Shown here: piece by piece, positions 21,357 to 32,810 of the stretch | Layout of the letters: the number at the start of each line of letters is the position of its first letter | Position numbering within the stretch: position 1 is the stretch's first letter | Origin: Pictodentalium vernedei | Taxonomy: Eukaryota > Mollusca > Scaphopoda > Dentaliida > Dentaliidae | Direction: 5' to 3' | Assembly: GCA_031216915.1 (NCBI GenBank) | Contig: CM062297.1 | Coordinates: 832,923,337-832,987,336 of the forward strand | Length of the DNA stretch: 64,000 nt | Made by a program: the position numbers and the translations under genes | Notes under the pieces: generated by a model | Databases searched by the model: none | What the model saw: the letters and a program-made list of their open reading frames with translations, nothing else | Told to the model about the DNA's origin: nothing

Positions 21357-22016
21357 TTAATCGCTGCTCTTGAGTTCTATCAACTTACCGAATTCCTCCC
21401 TGGCCTCTTTCCTCCCCTTTTCCACAAGAGAATCCTTCATCTCTTCCTTGATGATATGACGAGTCTTGATTCCTACGACTTCTTTCATAGCATTGTATTT
21501 CGTTTTCTCACCCAATATCGTGAAGTATTTCCATCCGATATCCTACTGTCTTTCAATGCCATCGAGATCATTTCAGATATCGTGTCGATCTTGGCGTCAG
21601 CCAAGACAAAATTCTTTTCATGTTTCCGTCCTTGCCTTCAGATATAATTTCCTACTCAAAAAGTTTCCGAGCATGCTAAACAATCCGGCGGCGAGAACCA
21701 CTCCTTCTATGGTCAACACGATCGGAATACCGACCGCGGTCGACAACAATCCAATGCCGGCCGAGTGTAAACCCATGGAAATCGTGATGAGTGTCGCGTC
21801 GACCGCGTTGACGAGTTTCAGGAGGCGCGAATACTTCTTCTTGAGAGAATGACGAGAATCTCTCTCTAGAGTCAGATACAATTGGATTCTACTAATTTGA
21901 TCGATACGATACCTCTCTCCTCTTTCTTTTTCTTTTGGTGACGGCGCAGTTGGCAAAACGCCGTTCAGCTTCTCATCCTCATCTAATGGCGGATACAATT
22001 TATTTCTGGTTCTCAT
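21357..22016 (-). pseudogene. Conserved Polinton protein with two predicted membrane segments (frameshifted)
   Basis: The first 132 codons (21618-22016) are open. They give a polar N-terminus, a basic helix (SLKKKYSRLLKLVNAVDATL), then hydrophobic stretches with GIGLLSTAVGIPIVLTIEGV and VLAAGLFSMLGNFL. The conserved tail (FVLADAKIDTISE..., KTKYNAMKE) continues in other frames to a stop at 21357, through two opposite shifts. Similar two-helix membrane proteins are common in invertebrate Polintons; the function is unknown. Confidence 0.65.
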
Positions 22017-22111
22017 TTTTTGTGTTTTTTTCTTTCTAATATTAAATAAAAAATTTATGTGTGTATTTATTTTTATTTTCTATTCTCCCTTATTTATATC
22101 AACGAGAAAAC

Positions 22112-22486
22112 TTAGACGTATGGTTCCTTCAGCAATAATTTCATGACGCATCCCTTGTCTTCTAAAGTCAGACTTCTACGCGCCAATTTCATTTCTTCCG
22201 AATTGGTGGGCTTATCTCACCCGCTACAGAAGACTAATCTCTTCCAAAACTTGATCACGTCGTCGATTCGAACACATTCGAACGCCGGTTCGAAATACTT
22301 GATGACCATATCTTCCCTTCCCATCGTCAGACATGAATGATCCTCATGATCGAAGTCTAGATAATCCCGACACCTGACGCATCATTCTAACAAGAGGCGA
22401 CCTAGTTCTTCGTTCACACAGAATGCGTAGGCTCTCATCAGCATTTTTAAAAGAAACCTTGCTCTCAAAATCTGGGAATTGTTCAT
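22112..22486 (-). pseudogene. Small Cys/His-rich Polinton protein (two TGA stops)
   Basis: Same length (125 codons with stop) and frame as the intact gene at 62615-62989. TGA at 22219-22217 and 22384-22382 replace CGA codons in the relative. The family has C-V-G-C followed by an Asp/His cluster, which may bind zinc. Function unknown. TATATATAGGAGAGAG lies about 85 bases upstream of the start. Confidence 0.65.
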
Positions 22487-22600
22487 GATTTACGTATATT
22501 TTATTATCTATTTCGATTCGATATTTTTTTTTTTAAATAACTATTTATTTATATTTTATTTCTCTCTCCTATATATATCAATCACTTTTTTACTTCCTCT

Positions 22601-23338
22601 CGACAAAACCGATTCTATTACGATTCACCTCACAAAACTCGCAAGGCGAATCGGCAAATCGTTTTTGCCGATCGGATCGCACCCTCGACCGTTCGAAACG
22701 CGATCGCGAACGTGATGGTGTCCCAGAACCGGCAAACCGCATTTTTTGATGTACCGAAAGGCCGAAATCGGATTTAAAAAAAAAATTTAAAAATCCTCGA
22801 CGAGTAACTTCACTTTACACCCACTTCACGCCGTTAGCGAACGTAGAGAAAACGTTTTGAGATCGATTTTCCCTGTCCTAGAATCGGCAAATAGGTTTCA
22901 CCGATCGGATCGCACCCTCGACCGATCAAACAGCCGTTGACGAACGTCAGTGTCACAGAACCGGCAAACCGCATTTTTGATTCTGTCCTAGAACCGGCAA
23001 TGCGTTTTTTGCTTGCGTTCACCAACGATAGATCGAAAGTCTGATCCGCGATGGGAACGTTGAGAAAAATTTTTAAATTTACATTTTCTTCAAATTTCAT
23101 ACATATTTTCCCTTCCGCGCGATGTTTCGAATTTCACTCGTTCGCCAACGGATGTTTGAACGTCAAAAGTGCGATCTGAGAGCCTCAAAAACAATTGCCG
23201 ATTCTGGGATACCATGAAAAAACGACATTTTTTTACACTTTGTACACGATTTAACACTGAATCCCTATGGCGGTACACGTACATGTACGTGTACTGTTTT
23301 TGTAAAATCTGTCCTTAAATCGGCAATTATCACCTACT
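22601..23338 (-). repeat. Right terminal inverted repeat of Polinton A
   Basis: Reverse complement of the left repeat, beginning with CGACAAAACCGATTC and ending ...TATCACCTACT. Similarity stops close to the end of the last gene's promoter. Confidence 0.93.
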
Positions 23339-23344
23339 TACAAT
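23339..23344 (+). repeat. Target-site duplication of Polinton A, right copy (TACAAT)
   Basis: Exact copy of 4888-4893. Confidence 0.93.
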
Positions 23345-23792
23345 GCCTTAGCAACAGAATTAAATTGAACTGAATAAAATGCTTGTTCGAAAGAAATTAA
23401 CTTTAGTTAGATTTTTTTAAATTGAAAAGCCAATTTTTAGAAGGCATCCATCGAAAGACGGGCAACGCTGTGAGGGCGTCCCAACGCTGTTTTCGGGGGG
23501 AAACGAAGTTTTGGCATTCAAGTCTGTTGTCTATTGTGATTATATTTTAAACATTTCGAAAGATAAATGCTGAAAAGAGGCCGAAAACTATTCAGTCGTG
23601 GCTCAGTTACTAAAGGTAGCGCTAATTTAACACCGTCGTACAGTTCGTCCTCATGGCAGTCAATTAATCTCAGAAACTCAAAATTATCATCATGAGCATC
23701 TTAATTTCTCTTGGTTTTAATCATACCCATATTTTGGAAATGTGTGGCCTTGGTGATTTGTTCAGCGAATCTAGCGGGTACGAATAATTGGC

Positions 23793-24140
23793 TTACAGTC
23801 TTCGGACCAGTTTCACGTAACACTCAACAAGTGGAACTTCCTCTCCGTTAGGCATAGCTTTTAATTCGTAATGTTGGATAACACAAGCTTTCTCAGTATC
23901 AAGATCAGCAAACTGAATTCTATTGGTCAGATATTTGTAACCGTCTCGTGGAATCTCAGAAGTTCCAGGCCCACTGCCTGTACGTCTTCTTTTACTCGGG
24001 GGATCTTTAGCTTCTTCATAGCTGAGTTCATTCTCTCCTCCAGTATCACTTTCACTGTGTGGGGAGGACGACAACTGAAGCCCGTCGTTGGAGATGCTGT
24101 CACAGATTTCTTCATTGCTTTCGGCTTCATTTAATTTTAA
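23793..24140 (-). CDS. Possible exon of unknown protein
   Basis: A minus-strand frame stays open from about 24140 to a stop at 23793. It has an acidic start (NEAESNEEICDS), a Ser-rich stretch, a nuclear-localisation-like KRRRTG, then a non-repetitive end (YKYLTNRIQFADLD, IQHYELKAMPNGEEVPLVEC). A possible splice acceptor (TTTCAATAG) lies near 24162. It could be the last exon of a host gene or part of a transposon protein; no family recognised. Confidence 0.35.
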   Translation of the reverse strand, partial: LKLNEAESNEEICDSISNDGLQLSSSPHSESDTGGENELSYEEAKDPPSKRRRTGSGPGTSEIPRDGYKYLTNRIQFADLDTEKACVIQHYELKAMPNGEEVPLVECYVKLVRRL

Positions 24141-24438
24141 AAAAATCTTTATCCTATTGAAACGATCAGTAATACTTATCTGGTAGATCCGACATTAGAT
24201 CAGTGGATAAGTTCTTATGTTCAAACTGTTGCTAAGCTTCGTTCTAATAAACCTCCCATCCGGATGTCACCGTCCCATTTACATAGCGTACATACATATC
24301 ACCAGTAGGTCATCCAAACTATAGAGAGTATAATTTATGCAACCAATAACTTTAAAGTGTGTTAGTTTTGAAAAGTCGGTGATCCACTCTCTTGTTAAAG
24401 TAATGTATGCGCAAAGCATCGAGGACGCACGCACTGTC

Positions 24439-24655
24439 CAAGATGACGCCGACACATGCGCACTGTGTCCGAGATGGTGCCCACACATGCGCAAACTTCC
24501 AAGATGGCGCCCAGGTATGCGCACAGCATCCGAGATGGTGCCCACGCATGCGTACAACATTCTGAATGGCGCTCACGCATGCGCACAACATCCAAGATGG
24601 CGCCCACGTACGGGCACCACATCCAAGATGGCGCTCACGCATGCGCACTGCAGCA
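24439..24655 (+). repeat. 31-bp tandem repeat, 7 copies, with YY1- and NRF1-like sites
   Basis: Seven 31-bp units of the form CAAGATGGCGCCCACGCATG then CGCACAACATC. Each unit pairs a YY1-like core (AAGATGGCG) with an NRF1-like core (GCATGCGC). Because 31 is not a multiple of 3, reading frames over it cycle through three versions and are not genes. A CRE (TGACGTCA) and further copies follow to about 24765. Confidence 0.88.
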
Positions 24656-24829
24656 ATATGTTGCAACGTACGTCACATGACTATGACGTCACGCGCATGC
24701 GCACAACATCCAAGATGGCCGCCGCACATGCGTATCACGTGAGTATGACGTCACGGCGGATCGAGGCAGCCACAGCTGTATGTATTATTAATAGAGAGCT
24801 ATGTGTGTTAGAAAATCAGCAATGAAAAT

Positions 24830-25505
24830 TATCCATTAAAGTGACGTTAAAACCTAAAAAAGGCGATAAATCTAAAAACTGAAAAGCACATATCTTTAGC
24901 TCTAAAACATACTAATTTTTTTTTTTAAATTGAGCGGCATTTAATTTAATTTCATCGACGTCAATAATGTGATACGCAAAATCGGCCATAACCGTTGCGA
25001 ATTACCCAGGTCGGTACCACATTCTAGACATAGTTTTTGTTGGAGAACACATTTCCAAAATTTGGAGAACGAAAGTTGCATACGCGAGTTGAAATTGAAA
25101 GTTTTCGAAAACGCCTAACTTGGGGGCTGTTTTGGTTAAATGCATAGAATCAAAACTAGAAAGCAGCCCTGAGAATTTTAAATAAGTGTGTGTCTTTTAG
25201 TGTTTCTCCTTTTGTAGAAATCGGAGAAGGATAAGAACCCTAAATCTTGCCTTAGCAAAAAAAGACTGACGATCACTATAAGTCATAAAAACTTCTCTGG
25301 ATGACTTAATTTGTATTAACATTTGTATTATTATTTGTATTACTTTATGAGACAGCTATTTACCCACAGGGTCTATTGACTGAATCTTAACTTGTATTTC
25401 TTACGCATTTTCACGCGAGATATATCATATCTATCTGAAGCATCAACTTACCGATTATTTTGGTGACGTCAGTGATTGTGAAACATTGTGTGTTGGAGTA
25501 AAAAT
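24830..25505. other. No gene seen
   Basis: AT-rich, non-coding, with no recognised repeat. Confidence 0.4.
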
Positions 25506-25512
25506 GTATACG

Positions 25513-25567
<55 letters not shown>

Positions 25568-25857
25568 GGTTTAATGACACTTAAAAATAGTTTTACGGGT
25601 GGAGAAGGTCGGCAAACCCGGAGAGAATAACCGTGCATGCAACTGTCAGACTCCCCAACATACTAACCCCACACAAGCAGGGTTAGCATACAAGGCAAGT
25701 GCACCATCGACGTGCAGCACGTCTTAGTACACAGTGTCACCGTGACCCGCGTGGGCAATCGGGATTAAGTGCCTTGCCCAAGGACACAACGTAGTTACCG
25801 CTGGTCGGAATCAAAACATGGACCTTTCGGTTTGAAGTCCAATGCCCTAACCACTTG
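25506..25857 (-). mobile_element. Diverged SINE copy with long (TTTA)n tail
   Basis: The tail is an uninterrupted TTTA microsatellite of about 60 bp at 25506-25568. The body matches the SINE family (GTTTTACGGGTGGAG, CTCCCCAACATACTAAC, GTGCACCATCGACGTGCAG, TGCCTTGCCCAAGGACACAA). The head's B box is degraded. Orientation is opposite to the copy at 3821. Confidence 0.8.
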
Positions 25858-25869
25858 TAGCGATATTTG

Positions 25870-26454
25870 AAGAACAGATCCCTAAAAAGCACTACACGGA
25901 AACAACCCTTTCCAGTGTATATATGTGGAATCGCTAACCTGTCGCGTTTCTTAATTGTCCACGTGGTTGGCCTTTTTCGGAAAATCAGATTGACGCATTG
26001 TTTGAAATGAATTGTGTCTTCTCTCGTTAACTTTGAGGGGGATGGGGGCAAATTAAAACGAAAATCTGGTGAATACTGGGCTGATATTTATAGCAAAGGG
26101 AATATCACATATTTTTCTTAATGGTAAATGGCACATCTTTTTCTCCTCTTCAACCCCAAACTTGAGAGTAATCAGTGATTCGCGAGAAAATGTGGTTGTA
26201 GCATTCACGTGAAATTTGCCAACTTCATATCTTCATAAGTTATCGGAATTCATAGTTTTTAATAGTACATCACATTTGACAGGGCATTGCCAAAAACAAT
26301 ATTGAGGCTGGGTGGGAGGGGGGGCAGAGAATAAGTCAGCCAAGGTAATCATGTTTGTCGACTTGACTGTTGTTTCTGCACATACATTATGGTCGTCGTA
26401 GAAAAGTCAAAATCCACGCGTGTGAGTAGTAGAAGAGGGGTGGATCGTCCCAAA
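25870..26454. other. No gene seen
   Basis: Non-coding; a short minus-strand frame overlaps the SINE head and lacks coding signs. Confidence 0.4.
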
Positions 26455-26660
26455 TTGGGGGGACCTAGTGGAGGACCTAGTACCTGACGTCATATCACGT
26501 GACGCAGTGGTGCCGTGTTGTGTTATCATGGTAACCCACGTGAGCGGCCATCTTGTGACGTCATCTCCGTAGTGGCATGTGGTCCTAATACGCATGCGCA
26601 GCGCGTGTTGGGTTGATACGTGTTTCCGTCGCCCTTTTTGTATACTGGATGCCGCCATCT
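26455..26660. promoter_or_regulatory. CpG-rich module with CRE, E-box, YY1- and NRF1-like sites
   Basis: Contains CTGACGTCAT and TGACGTCAT (CRE), TCACGTGA and CCACGTGA (E-box), GCCATCTTG twice (YY1-like) and ATACGCATGCGCAGCGCG (NRF1-like) within 200 bases. The same set occurs around 24.66-24.77 kb and 35.31-35.55 kb. Confidence 0.5.
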
Positions 26661-26709
26661 TGGTTTCTATGGCAGCACGTGGTTGCTATGCTAAGGCCTA
26701 CAACAAGAC

Positions 26710-27060
26710 AGGGGTATTTCGGAGGGTACGTTCCTTTGTACAAGAGTAATATCCGATTCGTAGAATTACCACAAACAACCCGACAATCTCTCCAAATCAT
26801 CAAAATCCACCCAAAACTACCGAAACGGCCATGCATTCCTCGTCTTATCGGCTTAGCACGTAGTGCTATAGTACCGAGGTGGCCCCGAGGTAAGTTCCAT
26901 TGAATAAGAGTAAATCTAATTACCACAAAAAAACGACAATCCCTCCAAATCTCCAAAATCCACTTTATTTGATATGGATTCTTCAAGAATCCCTTTTAGG
27001 ACCGCCATACCATGGATTTTAACAGTAGCACGTAATGCTATAGTGCTGATGGGCCCCTTT
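26710..27060 (+). repeat. Diverged direct repeat of about 170 bp
   Basis: GGTACGTTCCTTTGTACAAG and GGTAAGTTCCATTGAATAAG start two similar blocks at about 26727 and 26889. Both continue with TTACCACAAA, TCTCCAAAT and TAGCACGTA(G/A)TGCTATAGT. Confidence 0.65.
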
Positions 27061-27392
27061 GGATTATAGCCAACAAATAGACAACCTCCATGAAATCCTA
27101 TATCATTCCAAAAGCCAAGAATCTATCGAGTAGTTACTGATATATGCTCGAACGACTCGAATCCCATCGAGGAAATAAGCCATAGAGTATTTACTCGAAC
27201 GAGTGACTCGCACATTCGACTCTTAGCCTCATTTCAGTATTTGAGGATACCTATGACCTGGTATTGTATTATTTGAGGATACCTATCGAGGATGCCTTCT
27301 GGAGAATCTCTTTTTTTGTCGTATGAGGCCATGAGGAAATTCCTCAATGATATCAAATTTACTATCCCTCTTAGCCTCATTATCAAGGGGGT

Positions 27393-27620
27393 TGCTTTGG
27401 GGTTCCCACTGAACAATAAATATTAGTTGTGTCGGGGAGGGTCAAGATCGCCCAAGTTCCATCGCAATTTCAGAGTGTACCCTGAAACCAGAGTGAACTT
27501 ATACCTGACCCGAGTTCCTCGAGGTGCTCGTAGCTTTTTTGATAAAAGGGGTGTAAATACAAATAAGCGGGTTGTGTAATTACTGATACGGAATGACGGT
27601 ACAAAACAATTTATTTACAT
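27393..27620 (-). mobile_element. LTR-like repeat, copy 1
   Basis: TGCTTTGGGG...TTTATTTACA, about 80% identical to copies at 28751 and 30187. It contains TGAACTTATACCTGACCCGAG and CGAGGTGCTCGTAGC. It has TG...CA ends. Confidence 0.5.
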
Positions 27621-27699
27621 ACAAAATAAAATACCTTTCTTACAACCATGTCCTTGAATAAATACATTTTCACAACACAATAATATATTTACAGTTCAC

Positions 27700-28519
27700 A
27701 GTGTCCGCCCCGGCGTTGTTTTACCTCTGCATCCCTTCTCGTTCTCCGCTCGCATTTTCTTCCTGTCGTACTGTCTTTTGAATTGTTCCTTTCACATGGA
27801 CCCATGGGAAGGTCCTTAAACACAGTCCAGTCTCTGATACGGACCTTAATCAGTCTATCAACACCATTTAACAACCTATACCGGTTTATCAACGCTACTT
27901 AACAGCCTCTAACTGTTCTCAATTTCTGCTACCACACATTATTTCACTGTCTGCCTTAACTCTAAGCAATACTGGTAACCACCGCGTGCCTGCCTAAGTT
28001 CAATATCACCAGTTATTCTACTCTTCCATAATTTTGGCTCTACGCTTGTCCGCGGCCTCCCCCGCTACTTAACAACCTCTAACAGTTCTCAATTTCTGCT
28101 ACCACTTACTTCAGGGTAATTGAGATCTCGCTCGAAAAAGCTCTAACTCTCGCTCATGGTCAGTTGTTCTCAGTGCATTTTCCCTCTCAGCCCTTTCTCT
28201 CTCAATTTCGGCCTGCCTCTCAGCACTCTCCGAATCTCGGCTTGCTTTTCAGCCCTCTCCCTCTCAATTTTGGCTTGCTTTTCAGCCCTCTCACTCTCAA
28301 CTTTGGCTTGCTTTTCAGCCCTATCAACTTCTTTGTCACGTTCGGCTGCTTTTATTGCAGTCTCTTCCCGTTTCAATGCCACCTGCCTTTCTAACCGAGC
28401 TGCGGCCTCTTTGGTCAACCTCTTCTGCTCCTCCCTTACAAATTTTTGTAACTCACCCCGGTGTAACCTAACCGTTCCCCGGCTGTAATCAACTGATCGA
28501 GGGTCATTTCTGATTCCAT
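27700..28519 (-). pseudogene. Remnant of LTR-retrotransposon gag N-terminus
   Basis: On the minus strand from ATG 28519 the product starts MESEMTLDQLITAGERLG and after a frameshift continues as a long charged coiled coil of (A/R)EKQAK-type repeats (28170-28418). This resembles the gag start of Gypsy-type retrotransposons of invertebrates. It lies just inside the LTR-like repeat at 28751, on the same strand. No pol genes remain. Confidence 0.5.
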
Positions 28520-28750
28520 ATTTTTATACCTTAAGCAATTCTACAATTTAAAATTGGGCCTCGATTACCTTAACTGAAACAAATAAATCACTACTTCGAA
28601 CCTAACTTTGTCACTTTAGTGGTAGGAAAAATTTAGGAGAAAAAATTAAACTAAAATGCTTTTAAACTGTCTTGTACCATTCTGCCTTTTAACCCTTTAA
28701 TTTTACCGTTTATGAATGATCCTGGTAGCCTCGCCAATTACCAAGGGGGT

Positions 28751-28999
28751 TGCTTTGGGGAGCCCACTGAACAATAAATATTAGTTGTGTCGGGGGGGGG
28801 GGGGGTAAAGATTGCCCAAATTCCTTCGCACTCCCTTAGAGTGTGCCCTGAAACCAGAGTGAACTTATACCTGACCCGAGTTCCTCGATCGTATTCCTCG
28901 AGGTGCTCGTAGCTTCTTAGATAAAAAGGGGTGTAAATACAAATAAGCGGGTTATGTAATTACTGGTACGGAATGTCGGTACAAAACAATTTATTTACA
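28751..28999 (-). mobile_element. LTR-like repeat, copy 2 (beside gag remnant)
   Basis: TGCTTTGGGG to TTATTTACA. Contains a run of G at 28793-28805. On the minus strand it is followed by ACCCCCTTGGTAATTGGCG, a possible primer-binding site, then the gag remnant. Confidence 0.5.
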
Positions 29000-29552
29000 T
29001 ATAAAGCTTGTATAACACATATACATATAGACAAGCTAAATAAGGCATTCCGTAAGTGGGATTCTTATCCGATTTCGTAAAATTTGGAATCCGTGTTTTT
29101 ACATTTACACTCGAGGGTATTCTCCTTCCCTATTGGTAAAAAAATAGTTCAAATGGTTGTGGTTCAAAAATTCATTCAGTTCAAAGGGTTTTAATATTAC
29201 TTATACATTATACATCATAGTTCAGGCAGCAGGGTGGGGGGACGGACATTTTGTGGACCCCGCGGGACGGACCACCACCCTCGCCGATCCGGCACCATCA
29301 TACCACTTGGGGCACCAGCGTATATTCACTTTCTACCCAACACCACATAGATAAAGAATGAGCCACCCCAGAGAGTCACAAGGGACGGCCCAGGCTTCTC
29401 ATAGACAAAAGCCCCCTTCCGTTGGGAGCTATTTAATTCTTCACGGCCAACTCATCTCTCTTCACAGTGCTCCCACCGGATACCTCGGCTCCGGAGGATC
29501 TAATTACTCCTATACGAGGACATCTCCACTTACTGAGAAGCATCAGAGGTAG

Positions 29553-29911
29553 ATATTTATTTATTTATTGGTGTTTAAGGTCACATATTTATGCACAATG
29601 GCCAATCATGTCCTTGACAGTTTTACGGTTGGAGGAAACCGGAGTACCTGGAGAGAACCACCGAGCAACGGCGTGCAACTGTCAGCTCCCCAACATACTA
29701 ACTCCACACATGCAGGGTTAGCATGGGTTGAAGACAAGTGCACCATCGGCGTGCAGTACGCCTTAGTACACAACGCCACCGTGCCCCCACGCGGGCAATG
29801 GAGATGAAGTGTCTTGCCCAAGGACACAAGGCGGTTGCCGCAGGTGGGATTCGAACCGAAAACCTCTCGGTTTGCAGCCTGCACCTCTACCTACAGAGCC
29901 ACCGCGCTCCC
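29553..29911 (-). mobile_element. SINE with 11-bp target-site duplication
   Basis: Full-length copy with TATTTATTTATTTATTGG tail at its left and tRNA-like head (GGTTCGAATCCC B box, minus strand) at its right. ATCAGAGGTAG flanks it at 29542-29552 and 29912-29922. Confidence 0.88.
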
Positions 29912-30186
29912 ATCAGAGGTAGTGCCTTAATGCAGGCTTTTTGAGAGGTACATGGAATCGATACTCCTCCTTGCAGTTGGGGTCACGACACGAGGTACAG
30001 TCTGCAAAACTCTCCCCCGATCCGTAACCGCTTCAACCACTCCGATAAAAAGTCTTGAAAATAAGCCTTATATGTTTACTACTGGGGTTGTGCAATGCTT
30101 TTAAACTGTCTTGTACCATTCCGCATTTTAACCCTTTAATTTTACCGTTTAGGAATGATCCTGATAACCGGGGGGGGGGGGGGGGG

Positions 30187-30428
30187 TGCTTGTGGTGCCC
30201 ACTGAACAATAAATATTAGTTGTGTCGGGGAGGGTAAAGATTGCCCAAATTCCTTCGCACTCCCTTAGAGTGTGCCCTGAAACCAGAGTGAACTTATACC
30301 TGACCCGAGTTCCTCGATCGCATTCCTCGAGGTGCTCGTAGCTTCTTAGATAAAAAGGGGTGTAAATACAAATAAGCGGGTTATGTAATTACTGGTACGG
30401 AATGTCGGTACAAAACAATTTATTTACA
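30187..30428 (-). mobile_element. LTR-like repeat, copy 3
   Basis: Duplicate of copy 2 within the second tandem unit, preceded by an 18-base run of G. Confidence 0.5.
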
Positions 30429-30982
30429 TATAAAGCTTGTATAACACATATACATATAGACAAGCTAAATAAGGCATTCCGTAAGTGGGATTCTTATCCG
30501 ATTTCGTAAAATTTGGATTCCGTGTTTTTACATTTACACTCGAGGGTATTCTCCTTCCCTATTGGTAAAAAAAATAGTTCAAATGGTTGTGGTTCAAAAA
30601 TTCATTCAGTTCAAAGGGTTTTAATATTACTTATACATTATACATCATAGTTCAGGCAGCAGGGTGGGGGGACGGACATTTTGTGGACCCCGCGGGACGG
30701 ACCACCACCCTCGCCGATCCGGCACCATCATACCACTTGGGGCACCAGCGTATATTCACTTTCTACCCAACACCACATAGATAAAGAATGAGCCACCCCA
30801 GAGAGTCACAAGGGACGGCCCAGGCTTCTCATAGACAAAAGCCCCCTTCCGTTGGGAGCTATTTAATTCTTCATGGCCAACTCATCTCTCTTCACAGTGC
30901 TCCCACCGGATACCTCGGCTCCGGAGGATCTAATTACTCCTATACGAGGACATCTCCACTTACTGAGAAGCATCAGAGGTAG

Positions 30983-31338
30983 TTATTTATTTATTTATTG
31001 GTGTTTAAGGTCACATATTTATGCACAATGGCTAATCATGACCTTGACAGTTTTACGGGTGGAGGAAGCCGGAGTAACCGGAGAGAACCACCGAGCAACG
31101 GCGTGCAACTGTCAGCTCCCCAACATACTAACTCGACACAAACAGGGTTAGCATGGGTTGAAGACAAGTGCACCATCGAGCAGTACGCCTTAGTACACAA
31201 CGCCACCGTGCCCCCACGCGGGCAATGGAGATGAAGTGTTTTGCCCAAGGACACAAGGCGGTTGCCGCAGGTGGGATTCGAACCGAAGACCTCTCGGTTT
31301 GCAGCCTGCACCTCTACCTACAGAGTCACCGCGCTCAG
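30983..31338 (-). mobile_element. SINE, duplicated copy
   Basis: Same insertion as at 29553, carried by the tandem duplication. Flanked by ATCAGAGGTAG (30972-30982) and ATCAGAGATAG (31339-31349), one mismatch. Confidence 0.88.
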
Positions 31339-31600
31339 ATCAGAGATAGTGCCTTAATGCAGGCTTTTTGAGATGTACGTGGAATCGATACTTCTCCTTG
31401 CAGTTGGTGTCACGACCCGAGATACAGTCAGCAAATCTCTCCATACTGAACTATTTCTATTGCCTGAGTCAGACATTAAATTTCGAGTTGTCGCCCCTAT
31501 TTTTTCACACTTGACTGCACGGGTAATAATTAAAAAGCTTCGCACCTCGCTGTGTACCATAGATGAAGTAATTAATTTACAGTCGTCTCGATCGCACAAG

Positions 31601-32810
31601 CACATTGGAATATGAAAACGAAATGTGATTACCAATAGTCGGCGACCATTCGTTACCTGCACATCGTATTCATATCTCGGTATACTTGTATGTTTGGAAT
31701 TGAATGCAATTCACAGCTTCACAGTTGGCTGTCGGTCGCGTTATCTGCAGAACTGTAAATGTACAAAATGAAAAGCAAAGACTAAAATTTGATGTGAAAT
31801 GTTTTTATTAATAAAATTCAAAAACTTAAACACAACAAATAAGTAAATATTTACAAACAATTATCTTCCAAAAGCATTCTTGGTTTGCAACAGTAGAATA
31901 AAATGCATTTGAGAACAATTTTATAGCCCGAAAAAAGGATTTTTTTAGGGCAGTTTCATTTTTTTCGAGCAAGTTTGTGCCCCCCCCCCCCCCCCCCAAT
32001 ATGAACATCGCCCGAAAAAATCAATCGATTTTCACAGTGCAACTTTACAACTTTGGCTGCCCTAAAAATTGGCACCCTAGAATCATGTGAGTGTGTGTGG
32101 GTGCTGTACTTGCTCAAAAATATATTTGGCCTCAAAAGTGAATGATTTCCTCCGCAAGCACATTGGAATATGAAAACGAAATGTGATTACCAATAGTCGG
32201 CGACCATTCGTTATCTGCACATCGTATTCATATCTCGGTATACTTGTATGTTTGGAATTGAATGCAATTCACAACTTTACAGTTGGCTGTCGGTCGCGTC
32301 ATCTGCAGAACTGTAAATGTACAAAATGAAAAGCAAAGACTAAAATTTGATGTGAAATGTTTTTATTATTAAAATTCAAAAACTTAAACACAACAAATTA
32401 GTAAATATTTACAAACAACTGTCTTCCAAAAGCACACGCAAATCTCAAATAAGGGGATGTGAGGACTGGGAGTGGGAGGGGTGGGGTGGCGTTCTTCACA
32501 TTTTAATTTTTGAATTCTTGGTTTGCAATAGTAGAGTAAAATACATTTGAGAACAATTTTATAGCCCGAAAAAGGGATTTTTTAGGGCAGTTTCATTTTT
32601 TTCGGGCAAGTTTGTGTTGCCCCCCCCCCCCCCCCCCCCAAATATGAACATCGTCCGAAAAAATCAATCGATTTTCACAGTGCAACATTACAACTTTGGC
32701 TGCCCTAAAAATTGGCACCCTAGAATCATGTGAGTGTGTGTGGGTGCTGAAGTTGCTCAAAAATATATTTGGCCTCAAAAGTGAATGATTTCCTCTGCAA
32801 ATGCGAGGTA
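31601..32810 (+). repeat. Tandem duplication of about 0.56-0.64 kb with poly-C tracts
   Basis: CACATTGGAATATGAAAACG starts two similar units at 31601 and 32159. Both contain TCACAGTTGGCTGTCGGTCG or a near match, AAATTTGATGTGAAATGTTT, a C homopolymer (31980-31997; 32619-32638) and AATATGAACATCG. The second has a 90-bp insertion with GGATGTGAGGACTGGGAG. No gene. Confidence 0.85.

Larger units (their letters stand above)
4894..23338. mobile_element. Polinton/Maverick A (complete, degenerate)
   Basis: An 18.4-kb element bounded by about 740-bp inverted repeats starting AGTAGG and by perfect 6-bp duplications. Plus-strand genes in order: DUF8207-like, basic Ala-rich protein, FtsK/HerA ATPase, penton-like protein, hydrophobic virion protein, SAP-domain protein, pPolB, protease and fibre-like protein. 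Minus-strand genes: a 150-residue unknown (11.6-12.0 kb), then major capsid, integrase, PLA2-like, membrane protein and Cys/His protein at 18.7-22.5 kb. Almost all are broken; only the penton-like gene is fully open. The gene set is the virus-like set of Polintons/adintoviruses. Closest relative in the window: Polinton C. Confidence 0.95.
28657..30090 (+). repeat. 1.43-kb tandem duplication, first unit
   Basis: Nearly identical to 30091-31440 (offset 1430). Holds an LTR-like repeat (28751-28999), a non-coding stretch 29000-29552 with small identical frames, a SINE, and a short 3' part. Both units contain the SINE at the same site, so the duplication came after SINE insertion. Confidence 0.9.
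30091..31440 (+). repeat. 1.43-kb tandem duplication, second unit
   Basis: Second unit of the duplication starting at 28657, with few substitutions. It ends in TCACGACCCGAGATACAGTC; after about 31440 similarity stops. Confidence 0.88.

Noticed and set aside
24439..24655. CRISPR-like array (31-bp repeats)
   Set aside because: The units are contiguous without unique spacers and lie in animal DNA.
24279..24825. Several overlapping frames with repeated His/Trp/Ala motifs on both strands
   Set aside because: They come from the 31-bp tandem repeat, which stays open in several frames because of its base composition.
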